Source of the DNA: Polyrhizophydium stewartii | Lineage: Eukaryota; Chytridiomycota; Chytridiomycetes; Rhizophydiales | Assembly: GCA_027604665.1 (NCBI GenBank) | Contig: JADGIZ010000170.1 | Span: 1-21,706, forward strand | Length of the DNA: 21,706 nucleotides | Direction of reading: 5' to 3' | In this document: positions 1 to 9,416 of the stretch, in pieces | How the letters are laid out: every line of letters starts with the position of its first letter | How positions within the stretch are numbered: the first letter of the stretch is position 1 | Program-made: the position numbers and the translations under genes | The notes under the pieces: generated by a model | The model's database searches: none | Told to the model about the DNA's origin: nothing | Seen by the model: only the letters and a program-made list of their open reading frames with translations

Positions 1-2
1 GC

Positions 3-38
3 TCCGACGGCGAACAGGTCAAGATGATCAGCATCTGA
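3..38 (+). CDS. Possible 3' end of an upstream gene (partial)
   Basis: The first bases of the window read in one frame as the short tail S-D-G-E-Q-V-K-M-I-S-I followed by TGA at 36-38. The other two frames have no comparably gene-like tail. Only eleven codons are visible, so no family can be named. It is offered as the likely C-terminus of a plus-strand gene beginning before the window, and could equally be chance. Confidence 0.25.
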   Translation, partial: SDGEQVKMISI

Positions 39-650
39 GCGCGCCGTCGAGGCAGCCGGACTCGCATGGGCGTCCGACTCCGCGACCAAACCCCCACTCG
101 CCTCGCATCAGGTGTCGGTTGCCTCTCAATGAAAGTTGTCCTGGCCACACCGAGGCCAGACTGCTGGGCAAGGTCACCGACTGCACCCAGAACCATCAAG
201 AACGGCCGAAGGTTCGTCATTGGCCGCATCATCCGCGATCCATCTCCCATCAAGGGTCCCTATCGCAAAAAACGCGCGATTGGTCGAGCGCCTCCGAGAG
301 GCACCACTGTGCGGCGCCAGGCTCGGAAGCGGCCGGGCAAGACCGCTACGGGCGAGAGCAGCCCAAGACGCTCGCCCTCTTCACCCGAGCTTCGGCACAC
401 GTATCCACACCGGCTCCCAACGGTCCAACGAGCCCTGAGCGGGTGTTTGCCACAAGTGCTCGAGGCATATTCGCTCTCTACCAGAGGCGATGTCTCGGTC
501 CCGTCGCAAAAGTGCCGCACAAGAGAGCTGCCGGAGGCGCCATACCGCCCTGCAACGCCCGAGCCCCTGAGCGGACGCAGCATTCAAAAGGGCAGCCAGC
601 CGCCCGCCCGTCAGCCGATGCACCGCGCTGGCCGAACGCACAAGGCCCTC
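39..650. other. Intergenic / 5' region of the ferric reductase gene
   Basis: About 610 bases lie between the possible upstream stop and the chosen start of the ferric reductase. One plus-strand frame stays open from position 66 into the reductase, but its translation is arginine/proline-rich, has no recognisable domain, and looks like GC-rich chance coding. No TATA-like box, tRNA or repeat was recognised. It presumably holds the promoter and 5' UTR. Confidence 0.5.
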
Positions 651-3105
651 ATGTCGTCTCCGTCCTCCGCATCCAAGTCCCTGCGCCTGGCCACGCGCGC
701 CATCGTCGTCGTGGCCGCCCTCGTCGCCTATGGCTTTGTCGTCTCTGTCGTGCCGCTCTACTATGCTGGGCATGTCGGATGGTCTCGCATGTTCGCAGTC
801 GTTGCACACATGGACATCACCTTTATGAAGTTCATTGCTGTCCCGCTTGCCGGCGCTGCCATCTTCTTTGCGCTCGCCAGCTCGCACCGCGACGCCGACG
901 TTGTCAATGCGCTCGCTCTCGATGAGAACCCCGCCAACAAGGCGGCCACGCAGGGCCCGCTTGGCCGCGCTCGCAGCTTCATGGTCTCGCTCTGGACACC
1001 GCGGTTCCGTGCGCTGTCGCGCTTCAGCTCGCTGTTCTCGTCGTGGTCGCGCGGCGACATCGTCATCTCGGTCATTCTCATCCTGACCAACATTGCCTGG
1101 TGGGTCGTCCCCATCTTTGCTCGTACCTACTGGGCTCCGAACGGGGTTATTCCAAACAATGTCCGCGACTGGATTGAGCTTTTTTTTCGTGCCGCCGGTA
1201 AGCCCTGGCGCTCTGGCGCTGCTCATGTCTGCTCCGACCAGCTGACTCGCCGCTTCGTTTCCGACAACGCCAGGCTTCGCCGGCACCTGGGATGCGGCGA
1301 TGACGGTCATCTTCGCCATCCGCGAGAACCAGATGGCCAAGGCGGTCGCCGGCAACGATGCCGGCCAGTACCACCGCGTCATTCGCTTCCACGTTGCGCT
1401 CGGATACACGAGCTTTCTGCTTCTATTCTTGCATTCAGTCTACTATCCTATTGCGTATGCCTTTGATGGCACGATTGCTGAGAACATGCTGCCATGGCTC
1501 AGCATCCGCGGCTTCAACAACTTTGCCGGCGTCGTTTCATTCACTGGCCTGATTGGTATGGTCGTCACCTCGATCTTCAAGGTCCGACGCAAGAACTACC
1601 GCCTGTTCTACTGGAGCCACCAGCTTTACATCTTCTTTTTCTTCTTTGCGTTTCCGCATCATCGCATGATCTGGAACATGGTCGTCTTTTCGTTTGTGTT
1701 TTTTGTCTTTGACCGGCTGCTGCCCCGCCTCAAGACGCTGCGCAACACGCACGCCATGCTCACGCGCGTGTCGCCGACCATTGTGCGCATCGACGTGCCG
1801 ATCTCGCCCGCCTTTGCTGACTCGTCGCTGTACGCTCCGGGCGACTGGGTCAACGTGCTCGTGCCGTCGGTGTCGTGGCTCAACTGGCACGCATTCTCGA
1901 TCGCGTCGTTTGCGCACACGTCGCCCAACACATACTCGATCTTTGTCAAGGAGCGCGGCAGCTGGACAAGCAAGGTCGTCGGGCTCGGCGCCGGCGAGGG
2001 CGTCATCGTGCCGGTCAAGATCGATGGCGTGTTTGGCGCGCGCAGCACGCTGTACCTCGAGCACGAGCACCTTGTGCTCGTCGGCGCCGGCACGGGTCTT
2101 GCGGCGCTGATCCCGTATCTGTTCCAGTATGCGCGGTCTGCCAAGGGCCGCATCACGCTGGTGTGGATCGCGCGCACGGCGGCCGAGGGGAGCGTGTACC
2201 GCGAGCTGCTTGACGCCCTTGCCGACAAGCGCGCGCTCGGGTCGCGCGTCAACCTGCACCTGCACCTGACGCGCGAGCAGGCACACCCTGCGCCAGTCTC
2301 GCCCATCACGGACGCATTCCACGGCGTCGATCTTGTGCGCAACAACTCGGGCTCCTCGGGCTCGTCGTCCAATGAGAGCGCGACCGTCGTCGGCGACAGG
2401 CAGATGAAGCCGGACAGGACGGACACCGATTTCAAGGACGAGCCCAAGATCTTTGTGCTCTCGCAAGCCAAGCCTGCCTCGGCGGCTGACTCGCGGCTGA
2501 CGGCCCAGCCTGTCCTGGCAGGCAAAACGGCCGTCCCGCCCAAGTGGATTGCGCCGTTTGGTCTGCTCTCCGCCGCGCTCGCAGTCGTCGTCTTTGGCGC
2601 AGGTATCGCGGGAGCAGTCGCTGGCAAACTGATCACCTTCGGTGTTTCTACTTCAACCTGCGCACATCACCATGACTTGTACACCAGCTGGGGGTTGACT
2701 CGGTTTGTGTGCCTGCATTGGGCTGTCGAGGGCCCTCCTGTTCTGGCCGCATTGTTTGCAGCGGTTGCAGGATACCTGTTCACCGTTGCGGTGACGCTGC
2801 TGCGCACGGCGGCGGCGGGCTCGGCAACGCTCGAGATGAAGCGCGACGAGGCCGAGGACGCTCTGGCCGAGACGCAGCGCACGCTGCAGCCCCTGAGCGC
2901 CGACGCCTTTGCACGCTCGTTCTCGTGGAAGACGCACCGGCCGGACCTCGACGCCATCCTGGGCGGCGTGTTCGCATCGGCAGGCAACATCCCCGGCGCC
3001 AAGGTCGCGGTCATGGCGGCCGGCCCCGAGCGCATGGTGCTCGAGGCCGAGCGGGTCACGATCGCCGGCGGGCACAGCTTCTTCCGCGAGTCGTTCAAGG
3101 TGTGA
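651..3105 (+). CDS. Ferric reductase / NADPH oxidase-type transmembrane flavocytochrome (FRO-like)
   Basis: Two exons, 651-1197 and 1274-3105, give 792 residues. The 76-nt intron (GTAAGC...CAG, phase 1) joins two open frames. An in-frame ATG at 618 would add 11 residues. Seen: membrane segments at about 13-38, 57-75 and 136-156, then the ferric-reductase core with two H-x13-H heme pairs (His222/His236 and His298/His312). A FAD-binding domain follows with WHAFS (about 387-391), the family's HPFS/T motif, then an NAD(P)H domain with GAGTG (about 453-457) and a terminal A-G-P (765-767) ending FFRESF. Known for the family: electrons pass from NADPH through FAD and two hemes across the membrane to Fe(III), Cu(II) or O2. 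Odd: a disordered linker and two extra hydrophobic segments (about 606-633 and 669-692) interrupt the NADPH domain, much as I recall for plant FRO proteins, and the usual CGP cysteine is Ala. Whether it reduces metal or makes superoxide cannot be told from sequence. Confidence 0.9.
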
Positions 3106-3369
3106 TGCGGCCGCACGCACAGGCGGCGACATGCGGCTGTTGCTCGAGCCTGGATCCAACTCCTGGGCTTGCTGGAATGAAGGCGACATGACTGGAGCCG
3201 CAAGGCTGTGGGCTGCGTATGAAGTGGTTTGCAACTATGCTGGACGTGAGCAAGCTCTGCTGCTGCGGCCTCTCCAGCGTGCGCCGGTGTGGTGGCGTGA
3301 TGCACCGGCTTGCATCGCAGCGGCTTGATCTGGCTGGCCGGGCGAGATGGTTGTGGTTGCCCACGGATG

Positions 3370-3612
3370 AGCATGCTTGGACGGGCGGCGACGGCCGCGC
3401 TGCGCTTCCCGCGCACGGCGTGGGGCCGCAGCCCACACGCACACGCACTGCACGCTCTCGCCGCGGCGACGGGCTCGCGCGCCGTGGAGCGCGGGCCGCG
3501 GGCGGTGGGCGTGGCGGCGGTGCTCGCACGCTGGCCGCCCGCGCGCTGGGCGACGACCGAGGCGAGATCACCAGCCCAAGGCGACGACGCTGCGGCCGCG
3601 GACTCGACCGCT
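3370..3612 (+). repeat. Presequence repeat, copy 1 (near-identical to 5509-5751)
   Basis: This block covers the first 80 codons of the first helical-repeat paralog and begins about 4 nt before its ATG. Aligned without gaps to 5509-5751, it differs at only 8 of 240 coding positions, three of them changing the residue (W/C, T/A, S/L). The last 99 nt are identical. Similarity stops abruptly on both sides. It encodes an Arg/Ala-rich mitochondrial-type presequence. Confidence 0.95.
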
Positions 3613-5148
3613 GCACCTGACGTGCAGGCGGACGAGAGCGGCAAGGGTCCTGCCAAGGGCGGTGTCAAGGATGCTGCTGCTGCTGCGCGCACTCGCAAGC
3701 CCAAGGCATCCCCGAAGAAGGCTCGAGAGACCACAGGCAGCGCCGCCACTCCCAATGACGCTCGCTTGGCCAAGGGCACCTCCGACATGAGCCTCAAGGA
3801 CATAAGGAAGCTTCGGCGGTCCATCAGATACTGGCGTATCAAGCATGCCATCGAAATTTTTGACAAGATCAAGCGCAAGTCACCAGAGGCTCTCAAGCAG
3901 CTCTCACCAAGAAAATTCTGTTTGTTTGTGTCGGTCGTCACAGATGCCGACGCCTTCAGCACGGATTGTACGCCCAAGCAGCGGGTCGAGGCCGCGCAGC
4001 GCATTGTGGCGACGGCCAAGGAGCTTGGCGTGACTCTGCCGCCGAGCGTTGATCTATCACTGCTCGACGGCCATGCGTTGGCCGGCGATTTCGCGGGCTT
4101 CGAGAAGCTGCTCGCCGAGATGCGCGACGCCGGCGTCGACACCGAGACGCCTGATGTGCTCGCTGCGCAGTCCCGTGTGCATCTTGTTGCCGGCGACGCG
4201 GAAAAGGGCATGCAGTTATGGTCCAAGCTCGCCGAGATCGACAAGACAAAGGCGCCGCACGAGCACCTGATCGAGACACACATTCTACTCCATGATGTAG
4301 ACGGCGCTTTGCTTGCTCTCGAGACGCTTTTGCAGCAGTTCTCTGGTCAAGTCCCAAAATCAGAGTTATATTTTAAGCTTTTCAAGCTGCTGACGTTGAA
4401 GAGTGATGTGCACACGATTGCTCGAGTGTTCGCGAGGCCGGAACTCCGTGATGTCTTTCAGCAACGAAAACTTTGCCATCGTATTGCCGGTGCTCTCGCT
4501 CTCGGTGGTCGATTCCAGGACGCACTCGATATTCTCGAAGTGCACCGCCAGCCAAGTTCCAAGATGAAAGAGCCGCACATTGTCACCGAGATTGTTGCGC
4601 GCGATGGACTCGGCCAGAACGACCAAGCTCTGGCGCTGTTTGCTCAGCTCGGCAATCCTGTCTATGACTCCAAGATCACGCTCGATGCCGGTGCCGTGCT
4701 CGTCAAGCATGTCGGGTCGGTCGCCGACGCGGACCAGCTCGAGAGAGTGCTTGCGTCTCACGAGATCGTCTCCAAGCTCCACAAGCATATGGCGCTTGTG
4801 ATGCTGCTGCGCGGATACACGGCCAGCGGCAACCTCGACTCGATGCGCATTGCCTTTGACGAGATCCTGAAGCGTGGACTCCCCATCCCAAGTATGACGC
4901 TCAAAAGCATGGTTGCTCTGGCCGTGGATCAAAGCAGCCCCAACGACGCAATGCGCATGATCGAAAGGATACTCGAAGTGAAGATGCCTTGCTCTGGCAG
5001 TGATTTCAGGGTCGAAATGGCGACTGAGTATTTGTGGAAGTACTGCCCGGAGCTTCGCCCAAGGATCAAGCAATTCCATCGCTTGCTTGATCAGCAATGT
5101 GAAAAGGCTCCTGCTGATGCCAAGAAGACGGAGCTCCGTGACGAATGA
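3373..5148 (+). CDS. Mitochondrial PPR/TPR-like helical-repeat protein, paralog 1
   Basis: Single exon, 591 residues. The start is placed at ATG 3373 because the paralog downstream begins at the matching ATG; another ATG lies two codons upstream (3367). Residues 1-80 form an Arg/Ala-rich, almost acid-free presequence. A plausible matrix-peptidase site is R58-W59/A60. A Lys/Ala/Ser-rich linker reaches about residue 140. The rest is an alpha-solenoid of paired helices with PPR-like phrasing, such as LLRGYTASGNLDSM and GFEKLLAEMRDAGV. Known: fungal PPR proteins of this form usually bind organellar RNA for processing, stability or translation. The role here is inferred, and no RNA-recognition code was derived. 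The C-terminus is charged (ends TELRDE). It is the first of three tandem paralogs in the same orientation, 267 bp after the reductase stop and 363 bp before the next paralog. It could instead be a general TPR-like scaffold. Confidence 0.85.
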   Translation: MLGRAATAALRFPRTAWGRSPHAHALHALAAATGSRAVERGPRAVGVAAVLARWPPARWATTEARSPAQGDDAAAADSTAAPDVQADESGKGPAKGGVKDAAAAARTRKPKASPKKARETTGSAATPNDARLAKGTSDMSLKDIRKLRRSIRYWRIKHAIEIFDKIKRKSPEALKQLSPRKFCLFVSVVTDADAFSTDCTPKQRVEAAQRIVATAKELGVTLPPSVDLSLLDGHALAGDFAGFEKLLAEMRDAGVDTETPDVLAAQSRVHLVAGDAEKGMQLWSKLAEIDKTKAPHEHLIETHILLHDVDGALLALETLLQQFSGQVPKSELYFKLFKLLTLKSDVHTIARVFARPELRDVFQQRKLCHRIAGALALGGRFQDALDILEVHRQPSSKMKEPHIVTEIVARDGLGQNDQALALFAQLGNPVYDSKITLDAGAVLVKHVGSVADADQLERVLASHEIVSKLHKHMALVMLLRGYTASGNLDSMRIAFDEILKRGLPIPSMTLKSMVALAVDQSSPNDAMRMIERILEVKMPCSGSDFRVEMATEYLWKYCPELRPRIKQFHRLLDQQCEKAPADAKKTELRDE

Positions 5149-5511
5149 ACGCAGTTGGTTTGCGTGATCGTTTGGATCAGCAATGCTGGCTTGCTGGCTG
5201 TCTGCATCGATGCGTGTCGCGCGTTTGTGAGTGTGAAGTCCAGGACGGCAGCACCAAGCCGCGGCGGATGCATGGCGATGTGACTGTGGTCCAGATCTGC
5301 GATGTGCCTGGTGCGAGGACGCGGGGCCAGGTCGCTGCGATGCGGCGATCGCAGGACACCGGTGCATCGCCAGTGCATGCGGCGGGATGCGCAGTCATTG
5401 TCGTGTGTGTGTGTGCGGCGGGGCGGCAGCACTCCGCAGGCATCGGGGCGAGCGGGCGGCCCGGAGCGCAGGCGGCGCGGCGGCACTTGGCCTCGGTCGC
5501 AGACACCGAGC
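5149..5511 (+). other. Intergenic region between helical-repeat paralogs 1 and 2
   Basis: Between the stop of paralog 1 and the ATG of paralog 2 lie 363 bases. The stretch is GC-rich with a short GT run near 5401-5413. No gene, tRNA or strong promoter element was recognised. It shows no clear similarity to the sequence upstream of paralog 1, so the near-identical block shared by the two genes does not extend into the promoter. Confidence 0.6.
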
Positions 5512-5751
5512 ATGCTTGGACGGGCGGCGACGGCCGCGCTGCGCTTCCCGCGCACGGCGTGCGGCCGCAGCCCACACGCACACGCACTGCACGCTCTTGC
5601 CGCGGCTGCGGGCTTGCGCGCTGTGGAGCGCGGGCCGCGGGCCGTGGGCGTCGCGGCGGTGCTCGCACGCTGGCCGCCCGCGCGCTGGGCGACGACCGAG
5701 GCGAGATCACCAGCCCAAGGCGACGACGCTGCGGCCGCGGACTCGACCGCT
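5509..5751 (+). repeat. Presequence repeat, copy 2 (near-identical to 3370-3612)
   Basis: This is the second copy of the 243-nt block, offset by exactly 2139 nt from copy 1 with no indel. It covers codons 1-80 of paralog 2. A third, more diverged relative is recognisable at the start of paralog 3, with a shared stretch coding H-A-L-H-A-L-A-A near 7685 and another coding P-A-R-W-A-T near 7783. Confidence 0.95.
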
Positions 5752-7287
5752 ACCCGAAGCAGCGACGATACAGCTTCATCCGACGCCTCTCACAGTGGAA
5801 TGCATTCAACGAGCTCGTCGCATGCGGGCAACTTGAGGCCAACCGGCACGACGCACAGTGGCCCGAGCGGCAGCGCCAACAAAAAAGACGGTGTGCAGCT
5901 CGATCCCTCTGACGGCGATGTCGAGCACGCATCCGGCGGACTTCAGCCAGAACCGAGCAGAGGCCAGGTGCGCGAGAGCGCCATGCAGGACTTTGAGCGC
6001 CTGACCACCGCCATCGACCGCAACCACGCCTTGACGTCGCTCAAGATGTTCCTCAAACTGGAAGCCTCGTCGCCCGACGCACTGGCGGAGCTCTCGCACC
6101 GCGACTTTGCCAAGCTGGCGGGCTTTGTGGTCTTCTCGAACGACCTGCCGACCGAGTACACGCCGCAGAAGCGTGTCGAGACGGCCGAGCACATCTGGGC
6201 GATCAGCAAGCTCAACAAGATCCCCACGAGCTCGGTGATGTGGCGGGCTGTTGCCGAGGGCCACGCACGCACGGGCAACGTCGCCGCCGTCGAGAAGCTG
6301 CTTGCGACGATGCGCGACCAGCGGCTCGACGACGAAGCGCCGCATCTGCTTGCGGCGCAGTCGCGGGCGTACCTGCTCGCGGGCGACAAGGAAAAGGGCA
6401 TGGCGGCCTGGCACACGCTGTCCAAGAAGGACGACTCCACTTTCCCGCTCGAGTATCTCGTCCGCACGCATGTGATGTGCGGCGACACGCACGCGGCCGA
6501 GCTCGCGCTGCATGCCATGCGCGCGCAGTTTGGCAGCGAGCTGCTCGGCGCCAGCGCGCTGCGCGAAGCATGCCGCTTGTTCCTCGACAAGCAAGACCAT
6601 GAGCGCTTTGTGCACTTTTTCTCGCAGCTCCGGGCCGCCGGCGGTGTGCCCGACGGCGACATGTGGGTCCCTGCCCTGAAGCACTTTGTTGGAACGGGGA
6701 GGTATGCCGAGACCATCGAGACGTCCGCTGCCATGAAGGCGCGGAAGATGAATCCGTCTCGCATCCAGATCGAGTGCGAGGTGCTTGCGCTTGTCGGGCT
6801 CGACAGGACCGAGGCGCTGCCGGCGCTGATTTCCGAGTATGCCCGAATGTCGCCCTTGGGGCTGTCCAAGAAGCTCGGTGACATTGTCGCCCGGCTCCTC
6901 GGGCCACTGAGAACCAAGGAGGCGTTTGACAAGGCGCTTGCGTCGAGCAGATACATGCCCCCACTCGACACCAAGGAGTCATTTAATGGGCTTCTGAGTG
7001 GATACGTGGCCATGAATGATGCAGAGTCGGTCAAGATTGTGCTGCGCGAATGTCTCGACCGCGGTGGGAGGATGACTGCCCCGATCCAAACGTTGGTGTA
7101 CAACTGCATCGAGCGCAGTCTCGGCAAAAACGCAGCGCTGGGCATGGTCGAACAGATGCTTGCTGCCAAGCATGGTGTATGCGAGAAACTTGAACGCAAG
7201 GTTGAGATTATCGCCAAGCAAACCCATGGCCAAATGCATAGCCTTGCAACCCAGATTCTCAAGGCAGCGAGGGAAGGCAGAGAATGA
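5512..7287 (+). CDS. Mitochondrial PPR/TPR-like helical-repeat protein, paralog 2
   Basis: Single exon, 591 residues, by coincidence the same length as paralog 1. The start is ATG 5512 at the head of the shared presequence block. Residues 1-80 are the presequence (probable cleavage near R58-W59/A60). A Ser/His/Asp-rich disordered linker runs to about residue 155, and a helical-repeat body follows. PPR-like units can be seen, for example FNGLLSGYVAMNDAESVKIV near the C-terminus. The body aligns to paralog 1 through landmarks such as SPDALAELS versus SPEALKQLS, TPQKRVETA versus TPKQRVEAA, and a shared LLAAQSR/VLAAQSR helix. Over about 120 residues of the best gapless section I count roughly 43% identity, against 96% in the presequence. 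Organellar RNA binding is inferred from family resemblance only. Confidence 0.85.
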   Translation: MLGRAATAALRFPRTACGRSPHAHALHALAAAAGLRAVERGPRAVGVAAVLARWPPARWATTEARSPAQGDDAAAADSTATRSSDDTASSDASHSGMHSTSSSHAGNLRPTGTTHSGPSGSANKKDGVQLDPSDGDVEHASGGLQPEPSRGQVRESAMQDFERLTTAIDRNHALTSLKMFLKLEASSPDALAELSHRDFAKLAGFVVFSNDLPTEYTPQKRVETAEHIWAISKLNKIPTSSVMWRAVAEGHARTGNVAAVEKLLATMRDQRLDDEAPHLLAAQSRAYLLAGDKEKGMAAWHTLSKKDDSTFPLEYLVRTHVMCGDTHAAELALHAMRAQFGSELLGASALREACRLFLDKQDHERFVHFFSQLRAAGGVPDGDMWVPALKHFVGTGRYAETIETSAAMKARKMNPSRIQIECEVLALVGLDRTEALPALISEYARMSPLGLSKKLGDIVARLLGPLRTKEAFDKALASSRYMPPLDTKESFNGLLSGYVAMNDAESVKIVLRECLDRGGRMTAPIQTLVYNCIERSLGKNAALGMVEQMLAAKHGVCEKLERKVEIIAKQTHGQMHSLATQILKAAREGRE

Positions 7288-7607
7288 AGATCCTTGCAAT
7301 GGTTTCCCAAACTAGCCCTGCCTGAAGAGACTGCTGTCACATTGAGTTCGCCTTTTGTGCGCTCGGCGGGCAACGGCAGCGTCCCTGCGGAGCAGTGTTC
7401 TGGGTCGGATCGCATCGCTGGCAGTCTGCTCCACGCACGGCCGGCATCTCGGCGGCATCACCAGACTGGGGCGTGTTTGGCCATCGTGCTGAATATTGCG
7501 GTGTGTGCGGGGCATGCTCGTGGGTGTGTGGGCGGCGAGGTGCCTCGCAGGCGACCCGCTGCCGCTGCGACCCGTCCGAGCTTCGACTCGCTCGCCGACA
7601 CCCGAAA
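7288..7607 (+). other. Intergenic region between helical-repeat paralogs 2 and 3
   Basis: These 320 bases separate the stop of paralog 2 from the ATG of paralog 3. A frame is open through it into paralog 3, but the translation resembles nothing in the other paralogs and contains several cysteine/tryptophan-rich stretches typical of chance reading. No RNA gene or repeat was recognised. Confidence 0.55.
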
Positions 7608-9353
7608 ATGCTGCTGCGACGGGCGGCGGTCGCGGCCGCTGCGGGCCTGCGCCGCGGGACGGCGCCGCGGCATGCCTGCGCGCACGCACTGCACGCTCTC
7701 GCCGCTGCGGGTCGTCTTGGCGCACCAGCAGTCGCGGGGCGGGCGGCTTGCGTCGCGGCCGCAAGCGTGCGCGGGCAGCCGGCTCGCTGGGCGACGGCCG
7801 CCTCGAGATCACCTGCGACACAGAGCGACTCCACCAGCAGCGGTGCAACGGCGTCGGCGGCACATGACACCGCGGCAAGTATCTCTGAGGCAGTCGATGC
7901 AGGCTCATTGACACCCGCAGAGGACTCCGCCTTGGTCGCCAAGCCCAACGCACCTCGGACACGCAAGTCAGCCAGCTCCAAGAGCCCCCGATCTGGATCT
8001 GTAGCGGAACTTATGAAAAACCTCGCCAGATCCTCCGATGTTGCGGCCGTCGAGCGTTTCTCGATCATGGCCACATCCAAGCGCAGGCCTCTTGCTGAGC
8101 TGCCTGCCGAGGGCTTTGCCCAAATGGTCCGCGTCGTCCTCACGAGCCCATCGGTGCTCGGGATGATCAAAAACCAAGATCGACTCAAGGCCGCCAAGGC
8201 CATCCTCGACTACATGAACCTTCTCGGCGTCCGGCCGACGCAGCTGTCTAACGACATTCTGATTGATGCATTTGCAGCCACTGCGACGCCGGAATCCGTC
8301 GATCAATTACATGACCGCTTGGTCAGAGCGGGATTCGACAGCAACATTGCTGCGACGGCGGCTTTGCGTGCGCGGGCTGCATCTCGCAAGGCGCCGCAAA
8401 TCAAGACTCACGAATGGATGGAGCGGATTGTCGACGCCGCGCGCAGGTTCAGCCACGACATATCCGTGATTGTGTCGACGGTCAACGAAGCGCGCAAGGA
8501 CGGCACCCCGATCGACTCAAAGACGCTGGACATCCTACTTCACGAGCAGCAGCAGGGAAACCATGCTGAAATGCTGATTGCTATTTTCCAGGCATTTTCG
8601 GCCAGCGGCGTGACGCCGTCCGAGGTTGCGTACAGCATCGTCACGAAGCAGCTCTGCTCCGTGGGCCGGTTATCCGAATGCAGACAGCTCATTGACGAGC
8701 TGCGGCAGCGTCGTGGCAGTCTGCCTGTGGATCTGGCCACGCAGGACGTTGAGGTTGCCATCGTTCTGGGAGACATTGGCGCAGCGTGGGCTGCCTACGC
8801 GCGCTTTTGCAAAGACTTTCCCAGGAGGTTCCTGAATCAATTTACCGCGCGCAAGCTCGCCGAGTTGACCGGCCCGATCCACGGTCGAGAAAGCTATTCG
8901 GCGTTTATATCTCTGCTCAGTGCGCACAAGGTCGACCAAGACAAGGCGCACGTCGACATGATGATTGGGTTTCTGCGGCTGAGGGACCTTCGGTCCGCAC
9001 TATTCCTCGACCGTCAGAACAAGACAGGTGCCGACCGCATGTCCGTGCGCCGCAGGAGGATGTTCCTGTTTGCCGCCATGGGGACTCGGGATATGGACAT
9101 TGCGAAATCGGCGCTCCGCATCTATGCGCGCAGCACCAAGCACATTGGCGTCAAGGTTGCCGCGACGCTCATTGCGAACGCCGTCAACCACTCGAACCCG
9201 CTGCAACTAGACGAGGTGGTCCGCTCGGTGTGCCTGCTGGTGTGCCCACCCGATCGGCGTCTTGCGCTGGACCGCGCGGCGCTCGAGGTCCAAAGTAGAT
9301 ACCCCGAGGCGGCCGAGCGGCTGCGGGCGTTTCCTGTTGACACGATCGACTAA
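7608..9353 (+). CDS. Mitochondrial PPR/TPR-like helical-repeat protein, paralog 3
   Basis: Single exon, 581 residues. The start is ATG 7608 (A at -3), chosen because the translation there (MLLRRAAVAAAAG) matches the starts of paralogs 1 and 2. The Arg/Ala presequence keeps HALHALAAA (residues 27-35) and PARWAT (58-63), with a probable cleavage site R60-W61/A62. A Ser/Thr linker follows, then a helical-repeat body from about residue 125. That body is related to the other two at landmarks such as PLAELPAEGF (against ALAELSHRDF) and QDRLKAAKAI (against PQKRVETAEH), but it is clearly the most diverged copy. A PPR-like unit is visible around GVTPSEVAYSIVTKQLCSVG. The C-terminal third is rich in Arg/Leu helices (MSVRRRRMFLFAAMG). 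Organellar RNA metabolism is inferred, not shown. It ends 63 bp before the TRM13 start. Confidence 0.83.
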   Translation: MLLRRAAVAAAAGLRRGTAPRHACAHALHALAAAGRLGAPAVAGRAACVAAASVRGQPARWATAASRSPATQSDSTSSGATASAAHDTAASISEAVDAGSLTPAEDSALVAKPNAPRTRKSASSKSPRSGSVAELMKNLARSSDVAAVERFSIMATSKRRPLAELPAEGFAQMVRVVLTSPSVLGMIKNQDRLKAAKAILDYMNLLGVRPTQLSNDILIDAFAATATPESVDQLHDRLVRAGFDSNIAATAALRARAASRKAPQIKTHEWMERIVDAARRFSHDISVIVSTVNEARKDGTPIDSKTLDILLHEQQQGNHAEMLIAIFQAFSASGVTPSEVAYSIVTKQLCSVGRLSECRQLIDELRQRRGSLPVDLATQDVEVAIVLGDIGAAWAAYARFCKDFPRRFLNQFTARKLAELTGPIHGRESYSAFISLLSAHKVDQDKAHVDMMIGFLRLRDLRSALFLDRQNKTGADRMSVRRRRMFLFAAMGTRDMDIAKSALRIYARSTKHIGVKVAATLIANAVNHSNPLQLDEVVRSVCLLVCPPDRRLALDRAALEVQSRYPEAAERLRAFPVDTID

Positions 9354-9416
9354 AGATGGGGTCGGCGCTGCCGGCGAGTCCCGCTGGTTTCTTTGTGCTG
9401 CTTGCCTGAATCGGCG

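Noticed and set aside
66..650. Long plus-strand open frame continuing upstream of the ferric reductase start
   Set aside because: The translation is Arg/Pro-rich without domain content, while membrane-protein sequence begins only at about 651. GC-rich DNA keeps frames open by chance.
2667..4283. Minus-strand open frame of more than 500 codons over the reductase 3' end and paralog 1
   Set aside because: It overlaps two well-supported plus-strand genes and is Ala/Ser/Arg-rich shadow coding with no motif.
5943..7415. Minus-strand open frame of about 490 codons opposite paralog 2
   Set aside because: It is the antisense of a coherent helical-repeat gene, with no domain and no homology between paralogs on this strand.
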